Source of the DNA: Neisseriaceae bacterium HSC-16F19
GTDB taxonomy: Bacteria; Pseudomonadota; Gammaproteobacteria; Burkholderiales; Neisseriaceae
Assembly (NCBI RefSeq): GCF_024171525.1
Contig: NZ_JALJZY010000036.1
Coordinates: 1-11,977 of the forward strand
Reading direction: 5' to 3'
DNA: 11,977 nucleotides
Part shown: in pieces, positions 1-6,514 of the stretch
How positions within the stretch are numbered: position 1 is the first letter of the stretch
How the letters are laid out: every line of letters starts with the position of its first letter
Notes under the pieces: model-generated
Told to the model about the DNA's origin: nothing
The model's database searches: none
The model's input: only the letters and a program-made list of their open reading frames with translations
Translations under genes and position numbers: made by a program

Positions 1-3
1 GGA

Positions 4-74
4 CAAGCAAAACAGGCTAATATCTACGTTGCGTGCTCTTACGCGACTAGGTCGGATCCAACTCTGTTTTGCTT
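4..74 (+). other. Structured stretch with 11-bp outer inverted repeat
   Basis: The arm AAGCAAAACAG (5-15) is perfectly complementary to CTGTTTTGCTT (64-74). Between them sits a second hairpin, GTTGCGT/ACGCGAC (28-34 with 41-47, one G-U pair). A half REP head (TAGGTCGGATCC, 49-60) lies inside the outer loop. Together with the terminator just downstream this could be the folded 3' end of a small RNA or the 3' UTR of a gene lying to the left of the window. No known RNA family is recognised, and no plus-strand gene follows for 500 bases. Confidence 0.3.
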
Positions 75-77
75 TGG

Positions 78-113
78 AAACCCTGTTTGGTCAGACAAGC
101 AGGGTTTTCTTTT
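78..113 (+). terminator. Rho-independent terminator
   Basis: The stem AAACCCTG (78-85) pairs with CAGGGTTT (100-107) across a 14-nt loop and is followed by a T-rich tail (TTTTCTTTT). It would end transcription arriving from the left. The next gene to the right is on the opposite strand and converges on it. Confidence 0.6.
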
Positions 114-130
114 ACACCCGTATCATACAA

Positions 131-151
131 GGTCGGATACTTGTATCCGAC
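131..151. repeat. Diverged REP-like palindrome
   Basis: GGTCGGATAC and GTATCCGAC form a near-perfect palindrome around TT. It shares the GGTCGG...CCGAC frame of the REP units found later in the window (GTAGGTCGGGC...GCCCGAC), with a different centre. It lies just beyond the stop codon of the minus-strand gene at 163, where it may help end transcription. Confidence 0.5.
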
Positions 152-162
152 ATCACCCACCC

Positions 163-489
163 TTACACCAAAGCGTACACCCACACCGTCTCCCGACTAC
201 CGTCGGACAACACCGCCGTGGTTTCCACACGCCGGTAGCCCGCCCCTTCAAAATCGTCGAGCACCTGCCAGTTATCGGCCAGGGTGTCGGAAGTAAACAC
301 AAAACCGTCTATGCGCTCGCCGTTTTCATCCGGCACCATGCCCGGAAAACCCAGCTCCGCACCCCAGCCTTCGGCCTTCAGGCGACCGGTGACATAGGCT
401 ACGCAAAACGTACCGCCGATATTTTCCAAAACATGCGCATTCGGGCGCTTGGGGCCGAGTGTGCCGTAGACAAACAGTTTTTCGCTCAT
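163..489 (-). CDS. Gamma-glutamylcyclotransferase-family protein (AIG2/YtfP-like)
   Basis: A 109-residue protein. The N-terminus SEKLFVYGTLGPKRP carries the YGTL signature (residues 8-11) that forms the substrate loop of the gamma-glutamylcyclotransferase/AIG2 fold. The segment LDDFEGAGYRR contains the glutamate (E82) at the position of the family's catalytic acid, followed by the usual Y-x-R. The size matches small bacterial YtfP-type members. The family acts on gamma-glutamyl amines or dipeptides and releases 5-oxoproline; the actual substrate here is unknown. I chose the start at 489 because homology begins there and a GGGAA sequence lies upstream at ribosome-binding distance; the frame is open 15 codons further, to 534, but that extension looks unrelated. 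It is transcribed divergently from hrpA, with an inverted DUS pair between them. The cytosolic role is inferred from the family. Confidence 0.8.
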   Translation of the reverse strand: MSEKLFVYGTLGPKRPNAHVLENIGGTFCVAYVTGRLKAEGWGAELGFPGMVPDENGERIDGFVFTSDTLADNWQVLDDFEGAGYRRVETTAVLSDGSRETVWVYALV

Positions 490-537
490 GTTTTTTGTTC
501 CCAAACTGAAAAATTGCCATTGTAGCCGCTGCATACT

Positions 538-568
538 CAGGCTGCCTGAAAACCTTTCAGGCAGCCTG
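538..568. repeat. Inverted pair of DNA uptake sequences (AGGCTGCCTGAA type)
   Basis: AGGCTGCCTGAA at 539-550 is followed by its reverse complement TTCAGGCAGCCT at 556-567, giving a 14-bp perfect stem with a 3-nt loop. This is the DUS dialect described for Simonsiella-like Neisseriaceae. It lies between two divergent genes, so it is unlikely to act as a terminator for either; it more likely marks this DNA for uptake by natural transformation. Confidence 0.8.
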
Positions 569-574
569 CTCTGT

Positions 575-580
575 TATAAT
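575..580 (+). promoter_or_regulatory. Candidate -10 box for hrpA
   Basis: A perfect TATAAT lies 40 nt before the hrpA start codon. No good -35 hexamer is visible at 16-18 bp spacing; that position falls in the loop and right arm of the DUS hairpin. No clear Shine-Dalgarno sequence precedes the ATG at 621. Confidence 0.4.
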
Positions 581-620
581 TCCGCCCCTTGTTTTACCCC
601 TATTATCCCTTTTCCCGCCC

Positions 621-2036
621 ATGCCGCATCCCACACCCGATTTATCGCAAACCCTCGCCCGCGACCGCCATTTTCTCACCCAAGCCTTCAAGAACCCCAA
701 GCGTTTCGGCGGGTCTGAAGCGGTGCAGCAAAAATACGCCAAATCTCACGAAACCTGGTTGAAACGCCAAGCCGCGCTGCCGCGCCCGCAATACGACGGC
801 ACGCTGCCCGTGCACGCGCGTTTGGACGACATCAAAGCCGCCATTGCGGGCAACCAAGTGACCATTATCTGCGGCGAAACCGGTTCGGGCAAAACCACCC
901 AACTGCCGAAAATCTGTTTGGAACTTGGGCGCGGCACTGCGGGTTTAGTCGGCCACACCCAGCCGCGCCGTTTGGCGGCGCGCTCGGTGGCGGAGCGCAT
1001 TGCCGAAGAATTGGGCAGCCCCATCGGCGAAGCCGTGGGCTATAAAGTGCGCTTTAACGACAACACCCGTCGCGATGCCTACATCAAGCTGATGACCGAC
1101 GGCATTTTGCTCGCCGAAACCCAAACCGACCGCTATCTCACCGCTTACGACACCATTATCATCGACGAAGCGCACGAGCGCAGCCTCAATATCGATTTCC
1201 TGCTGGGCTACCTGAAACAGCTTTTGCCGCGCCGCCCCGATTTGAAAGTGATCATCACCTCTGCCACCATCGATGCCGAGCGTTTTTCCCAACATTTCAA
1301 CAACGCCCCCGTGCTGGAAGTGAGCGGCCGCACCTACCCCGTAGAAATCCTCTACCGCCCGCTCTCCAGCACCGACGAAGACGAAGCGGAAATCGAAATC
1401 GCCGATGCCATTGTCGATGCCGCCGACGAATTGGCGCGTTTGGGGCGCGGCGATATTCTGGTATTCCTGCCCGGCGAGCGCGAAATCCGCGAAGCCGCCG
1501 AAGCCCTGCGCAAATCGCCGTTGCGCCGCGACGACGAAATCCTGCCGCTGTTTGCGCGGCTTTCCAACGCCGAGCAGCACAAAATTTTCCACCCCACCGG
1601 CAACAAACGCCGCATCGTGCTCGCCACCAATGTGGCCGAAACCTCACTCACCGTGCCGGGCATCAAATATGTGATTGATACCGGCCTCGCGCGGGTCAAA
1701 CGCTATTCCGCCCGCGCCAAAGTAGAGCAGCTGCATGTGGAAAAAATCTCCCAAGCCGCTGCCCGCCAACGCTCCGGCCGCTGCGGCCGCGTTTCCGCCG
1801 GCGTGGCCGTGCGCCTGTATGCCGAAGACGATTTCAACAACCGCCCCGCCTTTACCGACCCCGAAATCATCCGCAGCAACCTCGCCGCCGTCATCCTGCG
1901 CATGGCCGCCTTGAAATTGGGCGATGTGGCGGCGTTTCCGTTTTTGGAAGCGCCGGATGCGCGTTATATCAATGATGGGTTTCAGGTGTTGTTGGAGTTG
2001 GGGGCGGTGGAGGAAGTGGCATATGAAAACAGATAG
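621..2036 (+). CDS. hrpA: ATP-dependent RNA helicase HrpA, N-terminal part (gene interrupted)
   Basis: 471 residues covering the DEAH-box helicase core. Motif I is GETGSGKT (85-92), motif II is DEAH (182-185), motif III is SAT (214-216), motif V lies in LATNVAETSLTVPG, and motif VI is QRSGRCGR (383-390). The sequence closely follows HrpA (for example LMTDGILLAE and IIIDEAHERSLNIDFLLGYLK), a helicase of about 1,300 residues linked to mRNA processing and rescue of collided ribosomes. The frame ends at TAG (2034-2036) after GAVEEVAYENR, just where the winged-helix/HA2 region should begin; the rest of the protein resumes at about 6835, some 4.8 kb away. Both RecA domains are intact, so a truncated ATPase may still be made, but normal HrpA cannot be produced from this locus. 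Base composition is GC-rich, unlike the gene that follows. Confidence 0.93.
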   Translation: MPHPTPDLSQTLARDRHFLTQAFKNPKRFGGSEAVQQKYAKSHETWLKRQAALPRPQYDGTLPVHARLDDIKAAIAGNQVTIICGETGSGKTTQLPKICLELGRGTAGLVGHTQPRRLAARSVAERIAEELGSPIGEAVGYKVRFNDNTRRDAYIKLMTDGILLAETQTDRYLTAYDTIIIDEAHERSLNIDFLLGYLKQLLPRRPDLKVIITSATIDAERFSQHFNNAPVLEVSGRTYPVEILYRPLSSTDEDEAEIEIADAIVDAADELARLGRGDILVFLPGEREIREAAEALRKSPLRRDDEILPLFARLSNAEQHKIFHPTGNKRRIVLATNVAETSLTVPGIKYVIDTGLARVKRYSARAKVEQLHVEKISQAAARQRSGRCGRVSAGVAVRLYAEDDFNNRPAFTDPEIIRSNLAAVILRMAALKLGDVAAFPFLEAPDARYINDGFQVLLELGAVEEVAYENR

Positions 2037-2104
2037 GACGTCTGAGTTCTCAGCAATAGGCGCACACCACGTGCAACAGCCTGCTGGATACTGAAATAAA
2101 TTAT

Positions 2105-2118
2105 TATAATTTGAAGGA
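2105..2118 (+). promoter_or_regulatory. Ribosome binding site and possible -10 of the NERD-helicase gene
   Basis: AAGGA (2114-2118) sits 8 nt before the ATG at 2127 and decides the start. A perfect TATAAT at 2105-2110 is present, but used as a -10 it would place the transcript start inside the ribosome binding site, and no convincing -35 is seen at 17-bp spacing. Expression may therefore depend partly on transcription coming through the hrpA 5' part, which runs in the same direction and ends 90 bp upstream. Confidence 0.45.
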
Positions 2119-2126
2119 AATTATTT

Positions 2127-3911
2127 ATGGCAGTTCTCATCCCATCAAGAGAAATTATCAACAAGCAACGTGTTGCACCCACACAAGGGGAAAATACTTT
2201 GTTGGATTTTCTTCAAAAATCATTGAATGATGAATATGAAATTTACTACCAGCCTTTTTTAAACGGACAGAACCCTGATATTGTCTTAATGAGAAAAGGG
2301 GGTGGTGTTCTTATCTTTGAAGTTAAAGATTGGAATTTAGAACATTATTACATTGATCAACATGGGGATTGGCGACTAAGAAAAAATAATAATTACATAC
2401 CATCTCCCTTTAATCAAGTTGATGCCTATAAAAAGAAAATGCAACAACTAAACTATCGGTTTATGTATGAAAATATTATAAATAAAAATGTATATGGCGT
2501 AATAAAAACAGCAGTATATTTCCACAACACTACCCATAATGAGATTCTTAGTTTTATTGAAAATAATAGAAATAATAAACGAGATAAATATATTCAGATT
2601 ATTGGATGCGATAATCTGAATAAAGATTTTCTGTTTAATTTACTGCATGAATCATACATTAGTAGAACAAGCTGGATTTTTAGTGATGAATTATATAAAA
2701 GTATTAAAAGATACTTGAAACCGACATTTCACCAAGCAGAAATTAGCCAAGAAGTATCTTACACACCTGAACAGATGCAATTAATTGTAAGTGAACAAGG
2801 AAAAAAGCAAAAAATTAAAGGTAGTGCTGGCTCTGGGAAAACCCTTGTACTTGCAAAAAGAGCTGTTAATGCTCACCTCAGAACAAACAGCCCGATTTTA
2901 ATACTTACATTTAATATCTCTTTGATTAATTATATTCATGACCAAATCAGTAAGGTAAAGGAAAATTTTGCTTGGGAAAATTTTTATATCTCTAACTATC
3001 ACAGCTTCTTTAAGGAGTATGCTGAAGTTTATGGGTTAAGTATTCAAGAGATGGCTGACTATGATAATGAAGATTTTTTTGAAAGCCGAAAGGATGGCTT
3101 AGTTAAGTTTGAAGCTATTTTTATTGATGAGATCCAAGATTATAAGCAAGAATGGCTTAATTTAGTCATTAATTATTTCTCAAATGATAAAACGGAAATT
3201 GTTGTCTTTGGAGACGAGAAACAAAATATTTATAACAGAGAGTTAGATAAAAATAAAGAAATAAAAATTACCGGAATTCCTGGAGCATGGAACAGATCAT
3301 TAAAGAAATCATTTAGATTCAAGGATAAAATTGGAAAATTAGCTATTAAATTTCAGCAGGAGTTTCTTGAACAGAAATATGGCACACATGAAATGCTGAT
3401 TGAACAACAAGAATTTGATTTTGAGCCATCTATTATCGAATATCATGAAATAAACGATGAAAATCTAATTGTCGATATTGTTTTTTCATTTATTGAAAAA
3501 TACGATATTCATTCAAATGATGTAGCGATATTGAGTGACAAAATCAACATAGTTAGAGAAGTAGATTTTAAAATCAGAGATCGCACTCATGAAGACACAA
3601 TGACTACATTTGAAACAAAAGAAGAATATAACAGCTTAGTCAGTATGAAATTAACCTCGCTAAAAGAAGAACTTAATAAAATTAGGCGAGCTAAGAAGCA
3701 TGGATTTTGGCTAAATGCAGGGATGCTAAAAATTTCTACTATTAAAAGTTTTAAGGGGTGGGAAATTCATACTGCATTTCTTGTAATTGATGAAAACTCT
3801 ACTGGCGAATTAATATACACAGGCATAACTCGAGCAAGGCAAAATCTTATTGTTATTAACTTAGGTAATTTAGATTATTCGGATTTTTTTGAGAGAAATA
3901 TAAACAAATAG
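2127..3911 (+). CDS. NERD-domain nuclease fused to UvrD/Rep-like (SF1) helicase
   Basis: 594 residues, apparently complete. The N-terminus matches the nuclease-related domain (NERD), a PD-(D/E)xK-type fold: E22, then PDIVLM with D51, then FEVKDW giving E65-x-K67, followed by the conserved PFNQVDAYKKKM segment. The rest is a superfamily 1 helicase: motif I GSAGSGKT (232-239), motif II DEIQD (334-338), motif III GDEKQNIY (from 362), motif IV SFRFKDK, motif V STIKSFKGWE (537-546), motif VI YTGITRAR (564-571). All key residues look intact. The gene is strikingly AT-rich compared with flanking hrpA, which indicates recent transfer. It sits alone in its orientation inside split hrpA, with a REP 36 bp after its stop codon. 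Nuclease-helicase fusions of this general layout occur among single-gene phage defence factors such as Nhi, so defence is a reasonable guess; a repair role is the alternative. Confidence 0.85.
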   Translation: MAVLIPSREIINKQRVAPTQGENTLLDFLQKSLNDEYEIYYQPFLNGQNPDIVLMRKGGGVLIFEVKDWNLEHYYIDQHGDWRLRKNNNYIPSPFNQVDAYKKKMQQLNYRFMYENIINKNVYGVIKTAVYFHNTTHNEILSFIENNRNNKRDKYIQIIGCDNLNKDFLFNLLHESYISRTSWIFSDELYKSIKRYLKPTFHQAEISQEVSYTPEQMQLIVSEQGKKQKIKGSAGSGKTLVLAKRAVNAHLRTNSPILILTFNISLINYIHDQISKVKENFAWENFYISNYHSFFKEYAEVYGLSIQEMADYDNEDFFESRKDGLVKFEAIFIDEIQDYKQEWLNLVINYFSNDKTEIVVFGDEKQNIYNRELDKNKEIKITGIPGAWNRSLKKSFRFKDKIGKLAIKFQQEFLEQKYGTHEMLIEQQEFDFEPSIIEYHEINDENLIVDIVFSFIEKYDIHSNDVAILSDKINIVREVDFKIRDRTHEDTMTTFETKEEYNSLVSMKLTSLKEELNKIRRAKKHGFWLNAGMLKISTIKSFKGWEIHTAFLVIDENSTGELIYTGITRARQNLIVINLGNLDYSDFFERNINK

Positions 3912-3946
3912 AACGTTTTGTTATTTTTTATTCAAGTCTCGTTCAA

Positions 3947-3970
3947 GTCGGGCATAAATGCCTGACCTAC
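3947..3970 (-). repeat. Single REP unit, one mismatch in the palindrome
   Basis: GTCGGGCATAAATGCCTGACCTAC is read here as the reverse-orientation REP unit; the CCTGAC arm carries one change from the usual CCCGAC. It follows the NERD-helicase gene by 36 bp and borders the duplicated hrpA segment. It is the only unpaired copy of this exact type in the window. Confidence 0.75.
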
Positions 3971-4003
3971 AAAACCATGCAAAACACAACAAACCATCGC
4001 AAT

Positions 4004-4015
4004 ATGCCGTCTGAA
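4004..4015 (+). repeat. DNA uptake sequence (AT-DUS)
   Basis: ATGCCGTCTGAA is the standard 12-mer of Neisseria meningitidis/gonorrhoeae type. The hrpA duplication starts within it (homology begins at CTGAA, 4011), and in frame it encodes M-P-S-E. A second copy with similar upstream sequence lies at 6712-6723. Confidence 0.85.
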
Positions 4016-4319
4016 TCCCGCACCCGCTACCGCCTAACCAAACTCGGCGAGCAAATGGCGCGCCTGCCTATCGACCCCAAAGTCGCGCGGATACTGATTG
4101 CCGCCCAAAAACACGACTGTATGGCGGAAATACTGATTATCGTGGCCGCCCTCTCCATCCAAGACCCGCGCGAACGGCCTTTGGAAGCGCGCGAAGCAGC
4201 GAATAAGGCGCATGAGCGTTTTACCGACAAACAGTCCGATTTTCTCGCCTATCTGAATATTTGGGACAGTTTCCAGCGCGAGCGCGACCGTGGTTTGAGC
4301 AATAAGCAGCTGGTGCAGT
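4011..4319 (+). pseudogene. hrpA: Duplicated hrpA fragment (winged-helix/HA2 region)
   Basis: These 309 bp align without gaps to 6835-7143, the start of the hrpA 3' part, and encode the same protein stretch (RYRLTKLGEQMARLPIDP ... LSNKQLVQ). I count about 16 nucleotide differences by eye, and all but one (SRT versus SRN near the start) are silent. The open frame can run from an ATG at 3977 to a stop at 4357, ending in VGRAFMPD encoded by a REP unit. The piece covers the HA2 helicase-associated region only and has no helicase motifs, so it is most likely a remnant. The silent divergence says it evolved as part of a working hrpA in another lineage before arriving here. Confidence 0.85.
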
Positions 4320-4321
4320 CG

Positions 4322-4393
4322 GTAGGTCGGGCATTTATGCCCGACAAAAAACCATGAATGCACAACAATGTCGGGCATAAATGCCCGACCTAC
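4322..4393. repeat. REP pair (forward 4322-4345, reverse 4370-4393)
   Basis: A forward unit GTAGGTCGGGC...GCCCGAC and its inverted copy are separated by a short AT-rich spacer containing ACCATGAATGCACAAC. The pair at 5123-5191 has almost the same spacer (ACCATGAGCACAAC), so the two pairs flank the RAYT gene as near-identical direct repeats. It cuts off the hrpA fragment directly after CAGT. Confidence 0.9.
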
Positions 4394-4414
4394 GGAAATA
4401 CACACGGAACAAAC

Positions 4415-5126
4415 ATGCAATACCGCCGCTTTTACCGACAAGGGTCGCTGTATTTTTTCACGGTGGTTACTTTCCAACGCCGCCCGATATTGGCCAATCC
4501 TGATGTAATACCAATTTAAAAATTAAATATAAAAAAGAAGGCTACCTGAAACAGATTCTGCGACTTCGCTGTCGCTACGCGCAGAATGACGACGCACAGT
4601 CATCCTGCGCGCAGTCGCAGGATCTTGATTAAGATAATGCATGCTATAAAGCAAGCCTATCCTTTTTAGATTATTTTTTTGGATTGGTATAATGCCGATT
4701 TTAAAAACAGCATTCAAAACAGTGCGGCAGAAATATCCTTTTAAAATAGAAGCCTTGGTTATTTTGCCCGACCATCTGCATACCATTTGGCAAATGCCTG
4801 AAAACGATGCCGATTTTTCAACGCGCTGGAACCAAATCAAGCGTTATGTCAGCCATCATTGCAAGCATTACGACAATATCGCAAAAACCGCCAATGAAAT
4901 CAAGAAACGCCAAAGCAGCATTTGGCAGCAGCGGTTTTGGGAGCATTGCATACGGGATGATGAAGATTTGGCAAATTGCATGGATTACATTCATTACAAC
5001 CCTGTGAAACATGGTTATGTGCAAGCAGCAAAAGATTGGCCGCTTTCCACGTTTCACAAATATGTAAAACAAGGTGTTTATCCGGAAGATTGGGGTGGAA
5101 TTACCCAAGATTTTGATTACGAGTAG
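4415..5126 (+). pseudogene. REP-associated tyrosine transposase (RAYT), disrupted by MITE
   Basis: The 5' part (ATG at 4415) encodes MQYRRFYRQGSLYFF...RRPILANPDVI and then reaches a TAA (4517-4519) inside an inserted element. The 3' part is open from 4692 to a TAG at 5124-5126. Removing the 182-bp insert plus a 2-bp TA duplication restores one frame of 175 residues exactly. The HUH metal-binding motif is HLH in LPDHLHTIW (codons 4773-4781); the nucleophilic tyrosine is expected in MDYIHYNPVKHGYV (near 4986-4997), the typical RAYT C-terminal signature. This is the IS200/IS605-related Y1 family that cuts single-stranded REP hairpins. The stop codon TAG is formed by the head of the following REP. 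A 144-residue product from the ATG at 4692 would keep HUH and Tyr but lack the N-terminal strand. Confidence 0.88.
4508..4689. mobile_element. MITE-like element (182 bp) with TA target duplication
   Basis: Both ends share the inverted repeat ATACCAAT (left 4508-4515; right end reads ATTGGTA into the flanking TA), and the ends match at about 23 of 30 positions over an A/T-rich arm. TA precedes (4506-4507) and follows (4690-4691) the element. The interior holds no gene. It carries AGGCTACCTGAA (4539-4550), the DUS dialect described for Eikenella, and a palindromic core (about 4554-4626: CTGCGACTT, GCGCAGAATGAC, GTCATCCTGCGCGC, AGTCGCAGGAT). A relative of this core lies at 11811-11880. It interrupts the RAYT gene. 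Confidence 0.78.
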
Positions 5127-5191
5127 GTCGGGCATTTATGCCCGACAAAAACCATGAGCACAACGATGTCGGGCATAAATGCCCGACCTAC
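5123..5191. repeat. REP pair (forward 5123-5146, reverse 5168-5191) ending two convergent genes
   Basis: The forward unit's GTAG head supplies the TAG stop (5124-5126) of the RAYT gene. The reverse unit's head supplies the TAG stop (5188-5190, minus strand) of the DUF4143 ATPase gene. The pair thus lies precisely between two convergent genes and could also act as a two-way transcription terminator. Units are identical to those at 4322-4393. Confidence 0.9.
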
Positions 5192-6474
5192 GAACTTATC
5201 CCATACAACGGCACATTCACCAGCCAATCCTGCTCCCGATAATCCGCCATGGAAAAGCGCAGCGCCTGCTCGGGTTGAAACTGCTCCACATACACTTTTA
5301 AGCTTTTGGCTTTCAAATTTTCTTCCGCTTTCACTTCAATCGGAATAACCGATTGCTTGCGCTGCAACACAAAATCCACCTCCGCCGTGCCGCGCTCGGC
5401 TGCCCAGTAAAATACGGGGTTTTCCTGTGTGGCAATCAGTTGTTGCAACACATATTGCTCGGTGAGCGCGCCTTTAAACTCGGTAAAAATGCGGCTGCCT
5501 TCCAGCAACACGCTCGCGTCCAAATGGCTTTGCGCGGCGAGCAGGCCGACATCCAGGCCATAGAGTTTGAACGCGTTGTCTTGATAGGCCGAAAGCGGCA
5601 GGTGCGGTTTTTTGATACGCGGCACGCAATGCACCAAGCCGCTGTCTTTCAGCCATTGCAAGGCAATTTCATAATCTTTGCTGCGTGCACCTTTTTGCAG
5701 ATTGGAATAGATAAATTTTTTGTTTTCTTTGGCCAGCTGCTCGGGCACGGACGACCAAATGGCACGCACTTTTTGAACGGTTTGTCCGTCTTTTATGTGT
5801 TTGGAAAAATCCTGCTCATACGCCAGCAGCAAATTGCGCTGCACTTGGCGAACCGCATCAAAATTTTGCGTATCGATAAAGGTCTGCACCGCTTCGGGCA
5901 TACCGCCGACAAAATAATATTGGCGCAGCAAGTCGATATAGCTTGTTTTCATGGCGGAAATCAGCGGCCAGTCTTGCGTTTCCAGCAGCTGCACCAAATC
6001 CTGCTTGCCCAGCGCGGTAAGAAATTCATGGAAATCCAGCGGATAAAGCGGCAGAAAATCCACCTTGCCCACAGGAAACGAAACCTGATGATGCAGCGAA
6101 ACACCCAGTAGCGAGCCTGCGGCCATGATATAAAACTGCGGTGCGTTTTCGTAAAAATATTTGAGTGAAGACAAGGCTTGGGGCATTTCCTGAATTTCGT
6201 CGAAAATCAACAGCGTATCTTCTGCGCGAATGTCCACGCCGCTTTCGATTTTTAAGCCTAAAATCAGGCGGTTGATGTCGTAATCGCCCGAAAACAGCGT
6301 TTTCATACGCGGGTTGTTGTCAAAATTGATGTAGGCGGTTTGGGCGAAATGCTGCCCGCCAAAATGCTTCATCGCCCACGTTTTTCCGACCTGCCTTGCC
6401 CCTTGGATAATCAGGGGCTTGCGCTTGGGCTGGTTTTTCCATTTTTCCAGGGATTGGGTAATATTTCGTTGCAT
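5188..6474 (-). CDS. AAA-family ATPase with C-terminal DUF4143 domain
   Basis: About 428 residues from the ATG at 6474 (MQRNITQSLEKWK); the frame is open to an ATG at 6498, eight codons further, which is less like the family start. Walker A is GARQVGKT (25-32), Walker B LLIFDEIQ (D92, E93), and AAGSLLG follows as the sensor region. The C-terminal DUF4143 part contains AEVDFVLQR...IPIEVKAE with D367 and E380-x-K382, resembling a PD-(D/E)xK nuclease core. The family is widespread, often mobile, and its biochemical role is not established; DNA or toxin-related roles are only guesses. The composition is intermediate between the AT-rich NERD gene and hrpA. Its stop codon lies in a REP unit. A possible promoter with two palindromic sites lies just upstream. 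It runs against the rest of the block and looks like an independent cargo gene. Confidence 0.88.
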   Translation of the reverse strand: MQRNITQSLEKWKNQPKRKPLIIQGARQVGKTWAMKHFGGQHFAQTAYINFDNNPRMKTLFSGDYDINRLILGLKIESGVDIRAEDTLLIFDEIQEMPQALSSLKYFYENAPQFYIMAAGSLLGVSLHHQVSFPVGKVDFLPLYPLDFHEFLTALGKQDLVQLLETQDWPLISAMKTSYIDLLRQYYFVGGMPEAVQTFIDTQNFDAVRQVQRNLLLAYEQDFSKHIKDGQTVQKVRAIWSSVPEQLAKENKKFIYSNLQKGARSKDYEIALQWLKDSGLVHCVPRIKKPHLPLSAYQDNAFKLYGLDVGLLAAQSHLDASVLLEGSRIFTEFKGALTEQYVLQQLIATQENPVFYWAAERGTAEVDFVLQRKQSVIPIEVKAEENLKAKSLKVYVEQFQPEQALRFSMADYREQDWLVNVPLYGISS

Positions 6475-6514
6475 GGGCAAGCTTCTACAAAAAATCATGG
6501 GTTATTTTTGGCAG

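Larger units (their letters stand above)
4322..5191 (+). mobile_element. REP-RAYT unit (REPtron) with REP pairs at both ends
   Basis: A Y1-type REP-associated transposase gene lies between two REP pairs whose units and spacers are nearly identical. RAYT proteins are known to recognise and cleave their cognate REP sequences, and such REP-flanked genes are the presumed source of REP copies elsewhere in a genome. Further pairs of the same unit lie at 6726-6796 and 7980-8047. The transposase is broken by a MITE, so this copy should no longer act on its own. Confidence 0.8.

Noticed and set aside
20..75. tRNA or tmRNA 3' end
   Set aside because: No acceptor stem, T-loop (GGTTCRA) or CCA end can be found; only generic hairpins are present.
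538..568. Transcription terminator
   Set aside because: It lies between divergently transcribed genes, so no transcript needs to end there, and no T-run follows; it is better described as an inverted DUS pair.
2105..2110. TATAAT as a confident promoter for the NERD-helicase gene
   Set aside because: A transcript start about 7 nt downstream would fall within the ribosome binding site, and no -35 is visible; in such AT-rich sequence the match may be chance.
4692..5126. Separate intact transposase gene of 144 residues
   Set aside because: The missing N-terminal part is present just before the MITE, and excision of the element restores one continuous RAYT frame; the shorter frame is the 3' remnant.
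3947..5191. CRISPR-like array of short palindromic repeats
   Set aside because: The units occur as inverted pairs at irregular distances around and inside genes, with shared rather than unique spacers; this is a REP family with its transposase.
5353..6111. 252-codon open frame on the plus strand
   Set aside because: It is antisense to the DUF4143 ATPase, which has clear Walker and C-terminal motifs; the plus-strand frame has no recognisable domain and is a shadow.
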